DNA of 59,905 nucleotides from NCBI GenBank assembly GCA_024220525.1, contig JAMYWO010000040.1, positions 3,146 to 63,050 of the forward strand, given 5' to 3'. This stretch comes from Cochliopodium minus (Eukaryota > Discosea > Himatismenida > Cochliopodiidae). How positions within the stretch are numbered: position 1 is the stretch's first letter; each line of letters begins with the position of its first letter. This document shows, in pieces, positions 34,199-44,661 of this stretch. A model generated the notes under the pieces. The model was not told where the DNA came from, searched no databases, and worked only from the letters and a program-made list of their open reading frames with translations. A program made the translations under genes and the position numbers.

Positions 34199-35029
34199 TT
34201 TAATCTTTATTGTTTATATTTTTATTTTTTTATTTCTTACATTTTTCGATTTTTTTTTACATTCTTCGATTTTTTTTACATTTTTTAACATTTTTATTTA
34301 TTTATGATTTTTAACATTTTTTTATTTTTGATTTTAATTTATTTTAATTTAATTCTTTTATTTTACATTATTTTAAATTTTTCTTTTTAGATGAAATTAT
34401 TTTTTACCAATTTTTATTGTCATAATTTTTTTTATTTCAATTTTTTTTATTTTTTTTTCTTATTTTTTTTTCATTTCCCACTTGAGTATTTCTAAATTTT
34501 ATTTTTAAAAAGGTTTGATAACATTCCAGAATATTGGAACAACAATGAATTGGCAAGAAGATGGGAAGTGATAGAAAAGATGAGAGACACCTCCAACTCC
34601 CTCCTCCAAACCGCAAGAGAAAACGCCCTCATCAAATCCTCCCTCGACGCTCAACTGGAAATCTCCTTCTCACAATCCAAAGCAGCCAACAACAAAATAA
34701 TTCAAACTCTTTTAAAAGACGAAACAATTCCCAACGTTTTTAACGTTTCTTCTGTTATTTTTCACAATAATTTAAACGAAGAGGACATTTCTTCTTTTTC
34801 TAATAAAGAAAACCAACTTTGTAGTGTTTTTACTTTTGAAAAGTTTGATCAGACTGACAAAGACAAAGAGTTTGGTGAGCTTGTTGCTGATCTCCCTCCT
34901 TTTTTGCTCCAGATCAGAAAGTCTGTTCTTCACAAGTGTCCTAGATGTTGGTGCTACAATTCTTTGAACAGTTTGGAGCTTTGTCCTAGATGCGCAAGTG
35001 TTTTTGAAAAGAATGATTTCAAAATTTAG
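31853..35029 (+). CDS. Isoleucyl-tRNA synthetase, bacterial/mitochondrial type, 3' part
   Basis: Exons read FDSGCSWNFLQHRLG, SDQHRGWFHSSL, LSCVGSIGKAPYKQIITHG, FVLDEKGRKMSKSIGNVVDP (KMSKS loop), MTGGLGVDVMRLWASSSNY, the anticodon-binding helices (SARKIRNTCRFMLANIND, ISKSIAPILPHTSQDIF), RRWEVIEKMRDTSNSLL, and a C-terminal zinc finger (CPRCWCYNS ... CPRC). The domain order and C-terminal CxxC pairs are those of bacterial and organellar IleRS, so this is probably the mitochondrial enzyme. The catalytic HIGH motif, the editing domain and the transit peptide should precede the first visible exon but are not in the window. Introns reach about 500 nt and contain repeats and a hairpin element. Confidence 0.93.
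32136..32335 (+). repeat. Intron duplication carrying an exon end and a second 5' splice site
   Basis: TCATCACACATGGTAAATAA occurs at 32136, where it is the end of the IITHG exon plus its GT donor. It occurs again at 32312 inside the following intron. The A/T sequence after each copy is also similar (a GATGATTCAATAAAAAAAAT block recurs). This is a tandem duplication of about 176 bp that copied the splice donor. Confidence 0.85.
32513..32592. mobile_element. Short inverted-repeat element (MITE-like) in an IleRS intron
   Basis: Left arm ATGTCCAAAAATTTTACAAC (32513-32532) pairs with right arm GTTGTAATATTTGGACAT (32575-32592). An inner perfect pair follows: TTTGTTAG (32542-32549) with CTAACAAA (32567-32574), separated by a 17-nt loop. 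The outer arms resemble Tc1/mariner-type ends. No clear target duplication is visible. It could also be simply an RNA hairpin. Confidence 0.6.
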
Positions 35030-35079
35030 ATAATTTATTCAAATAAAAAATAAATATTTAATTCCTAGAAAATGTAATT

Positions 35080-37406
35080 TTATAATTCTTCAAAAAAAGA
35101 AATCCATTCTTCTTTATCTTTTTTGTTCCAAATTGGCAAAGGATGTGCTTCAGTATTGAAAACCCATTGATCTAAATCAATTAGATCTGGAGTGAAAAGT
35201 AAGTACAGATATTTCATTGTCTCTGCATAAAAAAATGATTCTTGGCTATCCATTGTGTTATTTGTTAAACGAGAAACATCACTCAGACCATGAAAACCAT
35301 AATCTCCTCTACAAGAAGAGTTTAAAGCCAAAAAAGCTTCCCAACCTAAACATAAAAATAAAAAAATAAANNNNNNNNNNNNNNNNNNNNNNNNNNNNNN
35401 NNNNNNNNNNNNNNNNNNNNNNNNNNNNNNNNNNNNNNNNNNNNNNNNNNNNNNNNNNNNNNNNNNNNNNATAAATATTAAATTAAAATAATAAAACCCC
35501 AATCTTGATATTTTTTATCTCCTGTAAGTCTGAACAAATAAAAGTAAGATTCTATTGTTTCTGGTCTTAGAAAATAACGAAAATCAATAACTAGATAATT
35601 ATCATTAGTAAAACTGATGAGTTCTGGACCCAAACCAGTGATGGAGTCATCATAAAGTTTTCTGCATGTTTTAGTTAAATTGACTCCCATCTCGAATGTT
35701 AGTTTTGATTTTACATTAGAAGTTTTATCTCCCAAAACAAACATTCCTCCAGCAAAACAAGTCTGAATAAAAAAGAAGATTTGGTTATTTAATTTAATTT
35801 AATTTATTTTTAAATTTATTTTCTAATGAAAAAAAAAATTATTTTTTATTACCAAATGATCCATTTGAATTTCATAATTTACTAAATAATGAAAATCTCC
35901 TTTTTGAATCCACAAATAATTATTTGCTCCAGAGACACTTTCGTCGTACCACAACCTAAACTTATCCACAGTTTTATCCGTCATTATCCACATTTTTAAA
36001 AGATACTCATAATAAGAATCACTATTTCCTCCCATCCCTTTAAAAATAAGTTAATTTTATTTCCATTTATTTAAATTTAATTTTTAAAATTTTTTTACCC
36101 TTGTTGGGTTTGACCCAATAACTATGAGCATAAGCTAAAGTATGATTCTTCCATACTAAATAAGAATGAACCAAACCATCCTTAGACAATTTTTGAAGGA
36201 GGGGAATTATTTTGACAGCTTTTTCACAATAAGTTTTGTTTTTTGTTAATTTTGACAAAGTGCAGAACTCCATCGTCAATGTTCCTAACTCTGCCAATGA
36301 AAAAATTTCTTTATCCTGGAATAATGCATCTTTTGTTTTTAGATTGATCATGGGCAAAGGAACTGTACCATACTCTTTCCAAGCCTGATAATAAAAAGTT
36401 ATTAATTTTTAATTTTTAGTTTATTAAGTTATTAATTTTTTAATTTTTTAATTCAAATTTTTAATTTTTTTAATTTTAAATTTTTTTAATTATTAAATAC
36501 CTTGTATAATTTTATAATTTTGTAAATTTTTAATATTTAACATAACTATCAAATTTCAATAATTTTTTTTTAAATTTTTTTTTTACGTTTAATAACAAAT
36601 CTCCAAATTGAGTGGCTTTGTCCAAAAACAAGGAATCATTGGTCAAAGAATAAACAGAAAGCAGACCTCCCAATACGCGAATATTCATCTCAAAAACACT
36701 AGAATACACATTCACCTCACTGAAATTTATTTCCGAAATAAATCTCCGACACTCTTCATACTCTTCTTTCAAATTCATGATGTACAACGTGTCTATCGAA
36801 TCTATTATCGTAAGTCCTATCTTCATCCAGTTTCTTGGCTGTTTTGAGATCGGACTTATTTCGTCGCTTCCCCATGCATATTTTTGATAGTTGTTAAATG
36901 AAAATTTTACAGCCTAATTTGCTTGTTTCAAAATTTATTTAAAATTTTATTTTTTATCTTTTATTAAAATTCAATCTCAATTTTCTCACTTGTCAAAATA
37001 TATTTTATAATTTGATTAGTAGATTGATTTGTATTTTTTTGGATGTTTTTTTTGGATATTTTATTCGGGTTAATTAATGTTCGAAGATTAATTTATTTTC
37101 TTTATAAATAAAATATATGCACAAATCAAATTATAAAATATATTGAGGATTTCAATAAATTAATATGTGTAAAGAATCATTTTCAATATTGATTGAATCC
37201 TCTTTTTTTATGATATAAATTATTTTTACTTTTTTGATCTCTTCTGCTTTTTCATGCATGGTATATGCTTTGCGGGTCCTTTTATATCCCTTTTCCATGA
37301 AATGTGATTGGGAATATATCAATGATTGGGTGATGAAGAAAATGAAAATGAGACCAAATATCATTTTAAGGTAGGAATTTTTGGCCATTCTCTTATAACT
37401 ATTCAT
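35080..37406 (-). CDS. GH47 class I alpha-1,2-mannosidase (ER/Golgi type)
   Basis: Exon 1 (37406 to about 37233) gives a type II membrane anchor, MIFGLIFIFFITQSLIYS. Catalytic exons follow: AVKFSFNNYQKYAWGSDEI, LTIIDSIDTLYIMNL, VFEMNIRVLGGLLSVYSLT, YWVKPNKG, GGNSDSYYEYLLKMW, MDHLTCFAGGMFVLGD, DFRYFLRPETIESYFYLFRL, and a last exon with WEAFLAL, GFHGLSDV and VFNTEAHPLPIW. All these are signatures of the Man I branch rather than EDEM, which usually lacks the TEAHPLPI ending. The enzyme trims alpha-1,2-mannose from N-glycans in the ER or Golgi. The 100-N gap falls within an intron: the exons on both sides fit together (KYQDWG | WEAFLAL). Confidence 0.95.
35371..35470. other. 100-N assembly gap
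   Basis: Exactly 100 N, the usual scaffold placeholder, so the true length is unknown. Both flanks belong to one GH47 intron, so this join is supported by gene content. Confidence 1.
36997..37144. repeat. 21-bp perfect inverted repeat in mannosidase intron 1
   Basis: AATATATTTTATAATTTGATT at 36997-37017 is the exact reverse complement of 37124-37144. The arms are about 106 bp apart. It could be a MITE with short ends or a chance A/T palindrome; 21 exact bases including a shared TTTGATT favour the former. No target duplication is obvious. Confidence 0.65.
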
Positions 37407-37582
37407 TTTTTTTTTTTTTTGATTATTTAATAAAAATTAAAATAAAAATTAAAATTAATTAATAAAAAAATAGAAAAAATAAAAGTTTAATTAATAATCA
37501 AATTAATTTGGAAAATCACACCTTTTAAAAAAATATTTTGTTTGGAAAAAAAAAAACTCGAGAACTTTTCTTTTTAAAAAGA

Positions 37583-38222
37583 TTAAATAGGAATTTTGGA
37601 GATGTCTTTGATATCCTTGTATCCTTCTTTGACTTCTTGATCAGGAGAATAGTATTTTTGGTAAACATCATCTTTGTTGACAGTTTGAAAGTTGATTCCA
37701 TCAGTGGTTTTGACGGTAGTCTTCAAAAAGGGTTGGACTTTTAAGAAATCTGCCAGGTTTCCGAGAGGAGGAATGTTTTTAGGTTCAAGAATGCTGTGAT
37801 TGGTTTCTCCTTGAAGATCTTTATTTGCCAAAGCAAGCTCGCCTTTAAAGAGAAATAAATATTTTTTAGAATAAATTAACATAAAAAATAAAAATAAAAA
37901 AAACAATAAAAAATAAAAAATGTTATTATTTCTTTAAATATTAAAAACTATATTTAAAAAAATAATGAACAAAAAATAATGAATCTTTAAAATTATAAAA
38001 AAATTTAAAATTAATATTTTATAAAAAAAATTTATTTTAAAATAGTTTTCATTTTTACCAGAAATGGATGAGGAAGAGTATCTTAGGATGAAAGAACAGT
38101 TTTTCTCTTTGGAAAGAACCTCAAAGCAGTCCTCTTTGGACAAAAATCCCATGATCAATCCCTCCATAAAATATTTCCTTATTACTTCATTGTGTCTAAG
38201 ATTTTTCAAAATCAACCCACAC
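37583..38222 (-). CDS. STAT-like SH2 domain and C-terminal tail, 3' fragment
   Basis: Two exons. The first (38222 to about 38061) reads LILKNLRHNEVIRKYFMEGL, IMGFLSKEDCFEVLS and CSFILRYSSSSISG, matching the STAT linker and SH2: GxIxGFxSKxxxxxLL, then the phosphate-binding FxLRxS. The second gives GNLADFLKVQPFLKT, then DDVYQKYYSPDQ and EGYKDIKDISKIPI. STATs have the same YQKYY-type block followed by a single GY site that becomes phosphorylated and docks on a partner SH2. The coiled-coil and DNA-binding domains are not in the window. The acceptor at 38223 needs an upstream exon of phase 2, which the adjacent NAD-kinase exon does not supply. Confidence 0.78.
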
Positions 38223-38365
38223 CTAATATAAAATAAAAACATAAAAAAATATTTTTTAAAACAAAATGAAATCAAAAATAAAAATAAAAATAAAAAATAA
38301 AAAATAAAAAATAAAAAATAAAAAATAAAAAATAAAAAATAAAAATAAAAAAAATTTTAAAATAC

Positions 38366-39738
38366 CATAAACAGTGAGAAACCCCATGGAACCCATACCA
38401 AAAGACATGACAGGAGGCATGGATTGTTTGAAGAATGTGTTTGCATGCAAAATGGTGCCGTCTCCCCCCAAACATACCACCAAATCGATCATGTTCTGAC
38501 TCTCCACCGATTCATCAAAAATATTTAGATCTGGAAACTCTTCTTCACAACTTTTTTCAACATAAACTGTTACTCCTTTCGTTTTCAACCAACTTTTTTT
38601 TAAAATTTAACTTTTAATTCAAATTTTTGAAATTAATTTTTAAAAGGTTATTTTAATAATTATTTTTAAATTTTTTGTTGAGTGAAATTTTTCTTTATTA
38701 AAAGTTTTAATTTTCTATTATTTTTTTAAAAAATTTTCAGATCTAAAATCCAATAATTGAAGTTTTAAATTTTTTGAGATTCCATTTTATTTTTATTTTA
38801 CATCTTAACTTTGAATAATTTTAAAAATTTCATTTTTTATATTTCAAAAAATAAAGTATAAAATTTCTTTTTTATTTTTAATAATCTTATTTTTGTATTT
38901 ATTACATTTTAAAAAATAAAGTATAAAATTTTCTTTTTTTTTTTTAATTTCAAAATTTAAAATTTGTCTTACTCTGCAACATCTCTTTGTTTTTTCGAAA
39001 TCTCGACTTCTCCCCTCTTCTTGAAAATGAGAATCTTTTTGGGAGGATTTTCCCAAATCAATCTCAACTTTTCAAAGAGTAAATTCAAATATTAAAAAAA
39101 AAAAATTTCAGAGAAAAATTATAAATTTAAAATTTATTATTTTTTATTTTTTAAAAGTTGATACTTACAGATTTCCTTATATTTACAGGATGAATGAATT
39201 CAGAGTTGGATACCATCTCTGTGGTACAAATATCTTCATCTATCTTCCTCAACAGAAGCTTTGATTTCTCTGATGTGCTGTTATTCTTGATGATAAGATT
39301 CTCAATGTGATTATCTGTTATTTTGGGGCTAAATCTCTCCTTCACATTATTATTTTTCTTTGTTTTTCCATTTTTATTCAGCCATAGACATGGATTTGTA
39401 TTTTGTTTCATATTTGACATATATTTAAACCCCAATAGTTCATATAGGTTCTCATCTTGATAGAAGAAATTGTTTTTGTGATTTTTCAATTTATATTCCC
39501 CATTATCTTCCCCGTTCGTTCCCTTCAGATCCCAATGATTCATACATAGTCTTATCAGCTCATGTGATTTTGTATGTTTGTCGATATAGAATTGGGATGA
39601 TTTCCCCTTGTGACATACAACGATTATATATCTTTGCTCTTTCTCTTCTTCTTTATTTCCATTTGTTTGATTGTGATTATCTATTATCATTTGATTGTTG
39701 GATGTTCTTTTTCTTTTTTTTTCAGTCAACTCTATCAT
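38366..39738 (-). CDS. NAD kinase, 5' part
   Basis: Exon 1 (ATG at 39738, MIELTEKKRKRTSNN) encodes a poorly conserved N-terminus of about 190 residues. Exon 2 reads LRLIWENPPKKILIFKKRGE and exon 3 reads WLKTKGVTVYVEKS, then VVCLGGDGTILHANTFF and PPVMSFGMGSMGFL. The GGDGT motif and the PPVxxFxxGxxGFL block are NAD-kinase hallmarks; the enzyme makes NADP from NAD with ATP. Introns keep frame (KS|LRLIW, VAD|WLKTK). The gene stops at a donor near 38366, and the NE/D and DGxIxSTPTGS motifs of the second half are missing. The next exon downstream belongs to a STAT-like gene, so the 3' part lies elsewhere. Confidence 0.9.
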
Positions 39739-39834
39739 ATATTTCCTTTCTTTATACACACGTGATCCTTTTTGGAATATATAAAATCAAAAAGAAATTT
39801 TATTTTTTATTTTATTTTTTTAAAGTAAAAATGT

Positions 39835-39912
39835 GGAATACAGTCTTACATCCCCTGATATTTGATATTTTAAAGAAGAGAAAGCCGAATGAGGATGATA
39901 TGAGGAAATAAA
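39835..39912 (+). other. Tiny open frame, 26 codons, doubtful
   Basis: An ATG after an A-rich leader opens MWNTVLHPLIFDILKKRKPN and closes at a TAA 26 codons later. It lies between the divergent NAD-kinase and MsrA genes. It could be a micropeptide or a first exon, but nothing supports translation. The rest of 39739-40055 is A/T spacer. Confidence 0.2.
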
Positions 39913-40055
39913 AATATTTAACTCAATTTAACAAATATTATTTTACCATCAAACAAAAATCTGATTTTTGATAATGACCTTACCATCCCAAATCCATGTC
40001 CATTTCAATAAAATTTGAAATGCTATATTTTCACATTAGAATTTAAAAAAAAAAA

Positions 40056-40890
40056 ATGGAAACAAAATTAGAAGTGTGTACTATTGGTGGAGGATGTTTT
40101 TGGTGTATAGAAGGAGTTTTTTCAAGATGCAAGGGCATAAAAACGGCAATAAGTGGATATACGGGTGGCAAAACGAAAAATCCTACTTATAAAGATATTT
40201 GGTAAAAAAAGCAAAATTAAATCAAATATCTAATCAATATTTTGAATCTATTAATTTAGTGAAGGAAATACAGGTCATGCAGAAGGTAGAACATTAAAAA
40301 TTTTTTTTTTTAGCTGAAAATCAGAATTCACTTTAAACATTTTTTTATTATTTTTAAAATAGTTGTACAAATCACTTATGATCCCAGCATCATCACTTTC
40401 GACAACATCCTCGAGATATTCTTCTACGTACACGATCCAACCACTCTCAACCAACAAGGAAACGACAAAGGAACACAATACAGAAGTGTCATCTACTACC
40501 ACAACAAAGAACAAAAGAAAAAAGTATTTTAAAATTTTTTTTTTTATTTATTTAAAACTTTGGATTTTTTATTTTGAATTTTTTAAAAAGGCTAAAGAAT
40601 ACATCCAAAAGTTGACCAATGAAAAAATTTACACAAACAAAATCGTCACAGAATTGACCAAGTTGGGACATTTCTACGAAGCAGAGAAATATCACCAAGA
40701 CTATTACACTTATTTTCCTTCACAAGTAACTAAATATTTTTACAAAATTATTATTTTATTTTTTTTTATTATTTTTTTAATTTTTATTTTTTAGGGATAT
40801 TGCAAGGCTGTTGTCGGTCCTAAGATTAAGAAATATTTCGAAAAGTATAAAGATACTTTCGCCCAAGAAAAAGTTAAAGAACAAAAATAA
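40056..40890 (+). CDS. Peptide-methionine (S)-S-oxide reductase (MsrA)
   Basis: Five exons from the ATG at 40056: [20 protein letters not shown] with the catalytic GCFWC, then [44 protein letters not shown], the helical segment [27 protein letters not shown] and a last exon ending [10 protein letters not shown]. All are canonical MsrA landmarks and the length is typical. It repairs oxidised methionine using thioredoxin. No transit peptide is visible, so it is probably cytosolic. One in-frame intron lies between GNTGHAE and VVQITYDP. Confidence 0.96.
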
Positions 40891-41020
40891 AAACAAAAAT
40901 GAATAGATGGGGAAATTAAAATGTTAATTCTTTGTTTTATGAGTTTTCTGAATTATTTAATTTTAAATTTTTTTTTATTTTATTATTTTTGAATTTTTTG
41001 TTTATAATTAAAAAAAAAAA

Positions 41021-41170
41021 ATGGTTGATGAACAGAGGGATGATAACTGTGCTTGTTGCCTTGGAAAAAGATATCTCCTTACCACAATCGGAATCAACTA
41101 TTTTTGCGTGCCATGTGATTTCATTGTGAATGATTGTTGCAGAAAAGAAGAAAGGGTAAAATATTCTTAA
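41021..41170 (+). CDS. Small Cys-rich protein, 49 residues
   Basis: An intronless frame from an ATG that follows 10-13 A residues: MVDEQRDDNCACCLGKRYLL then INYFCVPCDFIVNDCC and a basic end. Six to seven Cys are arranged C-x-C-C ... C-x2-C-x6-C-C, consistent with one zinc-binding knuckle resembling a C1/DC1-type finger. There is no signal peptide. It is too short to assign, and could be a first exon of something longer, although it ends cleanly in TAA. Confidence 0.5.
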   Translation: MVDEQRDDNCACCLGKRYLLTTIGINYFCVPCDFIVNDCCRKEERVKYS

Positions 41171-41364
41171 AAAAAAATTAATTTGGATTTTTGAGAATAG
41201 ATTAAAAGAATTAAAGGATAACATTATCAATACTTTATTCTTTTACATACAATTCAGAAAATAAATTTTTTTTATTTTATTTCAATCAAAATCAAAATTA
41301 AAATAATATAAAGGATTTTAAATTTTTTTGTTATATTCCCTTCTTTTTCCTCTTCTGGGTTCTT

Positions 41365-41544
41365 TTATCTCCCATTGGAATTGTGTTTTGGATGATTGGA
41401 CTCTTCTTTGAGCTTCTGAGAACGATATGCTGGATTTTGTCTTGTGGCTACTGTTTCCACAACTGTGAATGTGTATTTCATACTTATTCTATGAGTATGG
41501 AATGTGCAGCAGATCAAAAAGAATACAACAAGACATACAAACAT
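41365..41544 (-). CDS. Small membrane protein, about 59 residues
   Basis: From the ATG at 41544 the product starts MFVCLVVFFLICCTFHTH, a hydrophobic anchor or signal segment. A polar, basic tail follows (TVVETVATRQNPAYRSQKLK, EESNHPKHNSNGR). Composition and GC rise here relative to the flanks, which supports coding. No family recognised. An upstream AG near 41556 leaves open that this is a last exon. Confidence 0.45.
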   Translation of the reverse strand: MFVCLVVFFLICCTFHTHRISMKYTFTVVETVATRQNPAYRSQKLKEESNHPKHNSNGR

Positions 41545-41954
41545 TGTAAAAAATAAATAAAAAATAAAAATCTGAAAAATAAAATAAAACAATATAATTT
41601 AGGTTTTCATTGGAACTTGTTCAAAGTTTGTTTTTTTGGTTCAGTGGAACAAATCAAGTGTCTATTTTTTATTATTTGCGAAAACTGAAAAAAAAAAAAA
41701 TTTTGAAACTTTAAATTAAAAAATTTTCTTTTTCAGATGAGTTTGAAAAATATAAGTTTTGTTAATCTCACAAATTTTTTGATAATTCTTATGAAATAAA
41801 GTGAAAAAATTGGAAGAATTTTTTTAATGAATTGGAATAAATGTAAGTTACTAAATTTAAATATAGCTTAATTTAATTAGTTTTTATTGAAGTTAAGGCA
41901 TATTTGATTAGTTTTTGAATTGTTTTTGAAATTTTTTTAAAATTTAAAAAAAAA
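41545..41954. other. Intergenic, no gene recognised
   Basis: A/T-rich spacer between the small membrane gene (-) and the RCC1 gene (+), which are divergent. It probably holds both promoters, but I see no motif I can name. Confidence 0.6.
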
Positions 41955-44350
41955 ATGAATTTTATAAAGAAGAAATCAAATCATTCTTGTCTTACATCCT
42001 CATCATTCATATTCTTTGGTAATATATCATTTTGTATCCAAATATATATTTTACAATCAATCATAAAAAGATGATGGGAGATTGATGGTATGCCTGTCCA
42101 ATAAATTAAATGAAATATTTATATAGATCGTTATATAATTGTATTGTATTGATTATAGGCATGTGGATTGAATAACCAAGGACAATTAGGTGAGGAATAG
42201 TTTTACTGTGATTTTTATTTTCATAAATTTTTTATTATGCTGAATATAGGAACTGGAGATCTCGAGAATAGGCCCAATTGGACCAAAATCATGGAAGGAA
42301 AAGATATATTGATCGTAGCAAGATCAGGATGGCATTCATTGGTAAAAATAAATAAAATATACTTTCAAAGAGGAATCAAATTTGAAATCATAAGGTATAT
42401 AAAAGAAATGGAGAATTGCTTGTATTTGGAGAGTAAAAAAAAAAAAATTTTTTTGAAAATTTATATAAATCAAAATCTTTAATTTTCTTCAATTATTTTT
42501 GTTGATTATTTATTTGTTTAAATTTTGAAATCTCATTTTATATTTTAAATAATAGCAATAGATATGGTCAAATAGGACTTTCAGCAAAAAATGCATTAAA
42601 CCCAGTTCTTTTAACTATTGACACTCAAATAAAATCAGTGTGTTGTGGAGCTTACCACACCTTGATTTTAAAAAAGAATGGAGAATTGATTTATATGGGC
42701 AAAAACAAAAACTAAAAAATTATAAAGAAATATACTTAAATTGAATAAAAATAAAAAATAAAAACTAAAATAAGAACTAATAATAAAATAAAAAATTTAA
42801 AATTAATCAGGTGAAGAAAACAAAGCTGAATATAAGAACGCAAAGGTACTGATGAGAGATCCAAAAATCACAAAATTGGCTTGTGGACAAACACACTCTC
42901 TCGTTTACAAAAAAGTAAAATTGAATAAAAATAAATAAAAAATAAAAAATAAAAAATTTAAAAAAGATCAATAAAGATGAAGGAGAGTTATATGGACATG
43001 GTAAATTAATTTTTCCATTTTTAATAAAAAATAAAAAATTTTAGGAAACAATATGAGTGGTCAATGTAACAATTTAATTTTAAATTTTTTTGATGTTTTG
43101 TTAACAATTAAATTTTTAATTTTTTTTAACATTTCAATAATTTTTTATTTTTTATTTTTCATATTTAATATTTATTATTATTTATTTTATTTTTTAGTAG
43201 GACCAGGTGAATCAAAGGAGACAGAATTAAAGTTGATTTTAAAAGAAAATCTCAAAATGATCACTTGTGGTCAGTACTTTTCTTTAATTTATACTAAAAA
43301 AGGAGATTTAAAGAGTTTTGGTAAATAAATAAATTAAAAATAAAAATTAAAAATTAAAATATTTAATAATAAAAAAAAAATAAAATAAAAAAATTAATTA
43401 AAATAAAAATAAAATAAAAAATAGGATTGAACAAAAGCGGACAATTGGGAATCGGAAATAACAAGACATCCAAAAAAATAGAGACAATTCTGAACAACAA
43501 AGACATCATCTCCATTTTGAGTGGTCAGAATCATTCTTACTTTTATACTAAAGATGGAAAATTATTTGGATGGGGTACAAATAATAAAAAATAATAAAAA
43601 TAATGGAAATATTTTCATTATTTTTTGATTATTTTTTTAAAATATAAAAAAATTTTTAATTTGTTAATTCTTATTCATTTTTTTTTATTGTTTTTATTTT
43701 TTAGGTGATGGTAATTTTGGACAGTTGGGTTATAGACAAATCTCCCAGAAGCCAGTACTCCTTCTTCAGGACCCTGATATCAAGAATGTTGGCTGTGGTT
43801 TTAACAGTTGTATTTACCAAAAACTGAATGGTGAAATCTATGGTTTTGGTAATAAAAAAAAATAAAAAAATTAAAAAAAAATATTTTAATCTTTTTTTTT
43901 GTTAAAGGTGATAATAGTCAAGTAAAAAAAAACAATTATTTTTAGTCAATGATAATATAGTTTTTAATTTATTTTTTTCAATTTTTTATTTTATGTAAAT
44001 TTTTATCATTAATTTTTTTAAATTTATTTAAATTTTTTTTAAATTTTGTTATTAATTCTTTAAATTGAATTCATTGAAATTTTTTTTTACAAAAGGGACA
44101 ATTAGGATTAGTGGAGGAAACATACAAAACACCACAACTTTTGATGAAAGACAACAACGCTTCCATTCTTGTGGTAGGAGAAAAGTTTGTGCAATGGAGT
44201 CCCAACAATCACTTTTGCTGCAATGATCTCTTCAAATCTTCTGTCTGGCTTTTGTTTCTTGTCATGAAGAGGATCCAAAAAACTCAGCCCCTACTTAAAA
44301 TCCCCAGATTTGTTATTTATGAAATCGTTAAAGTCTTTTATTTTTTGTGA
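41955..44350 (+). CDS. RCC1-repeat protein with W-P-x2-H C-terminal module
   Basis: About ten short exons. The first starts MNFIKKKSNHSC. A 17-nt exon near 42071 encodes DDGRLM and joins to ACGLNNQGQLG. Further RCC1 blades follow: GAYHTLILKKNGELIYMG, ACGQTHSLVYKK, TCGQYFSLIYTKKGDLKSFG, LNKSGQLGIGNN, SGQNHSYFYTKDGKLFGWG and NSQGQLGLVEE. That makes roughly six to seven blades of a propeller. The C-terminus leaves the propeller with QWSPNNHFCCNDLFKSS, continues through a hydrophobic helix and ends KIPRFVIYEIVKVF. The same kind of ending terminates the ankyrin protein at 14599. RCC1 propellers are exchange factors or adaptors; no catalytic role can be assigned. Confidence 0.82.
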
Positions 44351-44661
44351 AAAAAAAAATTTTTAAAATAAAATAAAATAAATAAAATATAAAAAAAAAA
44401 TAAAAAAAAAAATTGATTTTTGTTGAAAATTTACATATAAGTTCACTTTTAATTTCCTTTGTCTTGGATTCTCGGTTGTTATTCTTACATAAAGTTGTTG
44501 AAGAACTTTGATGTTCGAAGAAAAAAAATTTATTGAGAATGAATAAACTTTTAAACAAATTAAATAAGCAAAAGATGTTAATAATAAACTAATTAAAAAA
44601 GCAAAATTTTGCCGAATATATCCTTTTAATTTTTTATTTTTATTAATTTATAATTAAAAAA

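Noticed and set aside
35371-35470. The 100-N gap as another mis-join
   Set aside because: Both flanks are consecutive parts of the same GH47 catalytic domain and in the right order, so this join is sound.
38223-39738. A natural NAD kinase-STAT fusion protein
   Set aside because: Splice phases do not match and both halves lack essential domains; assembly error is simpler.
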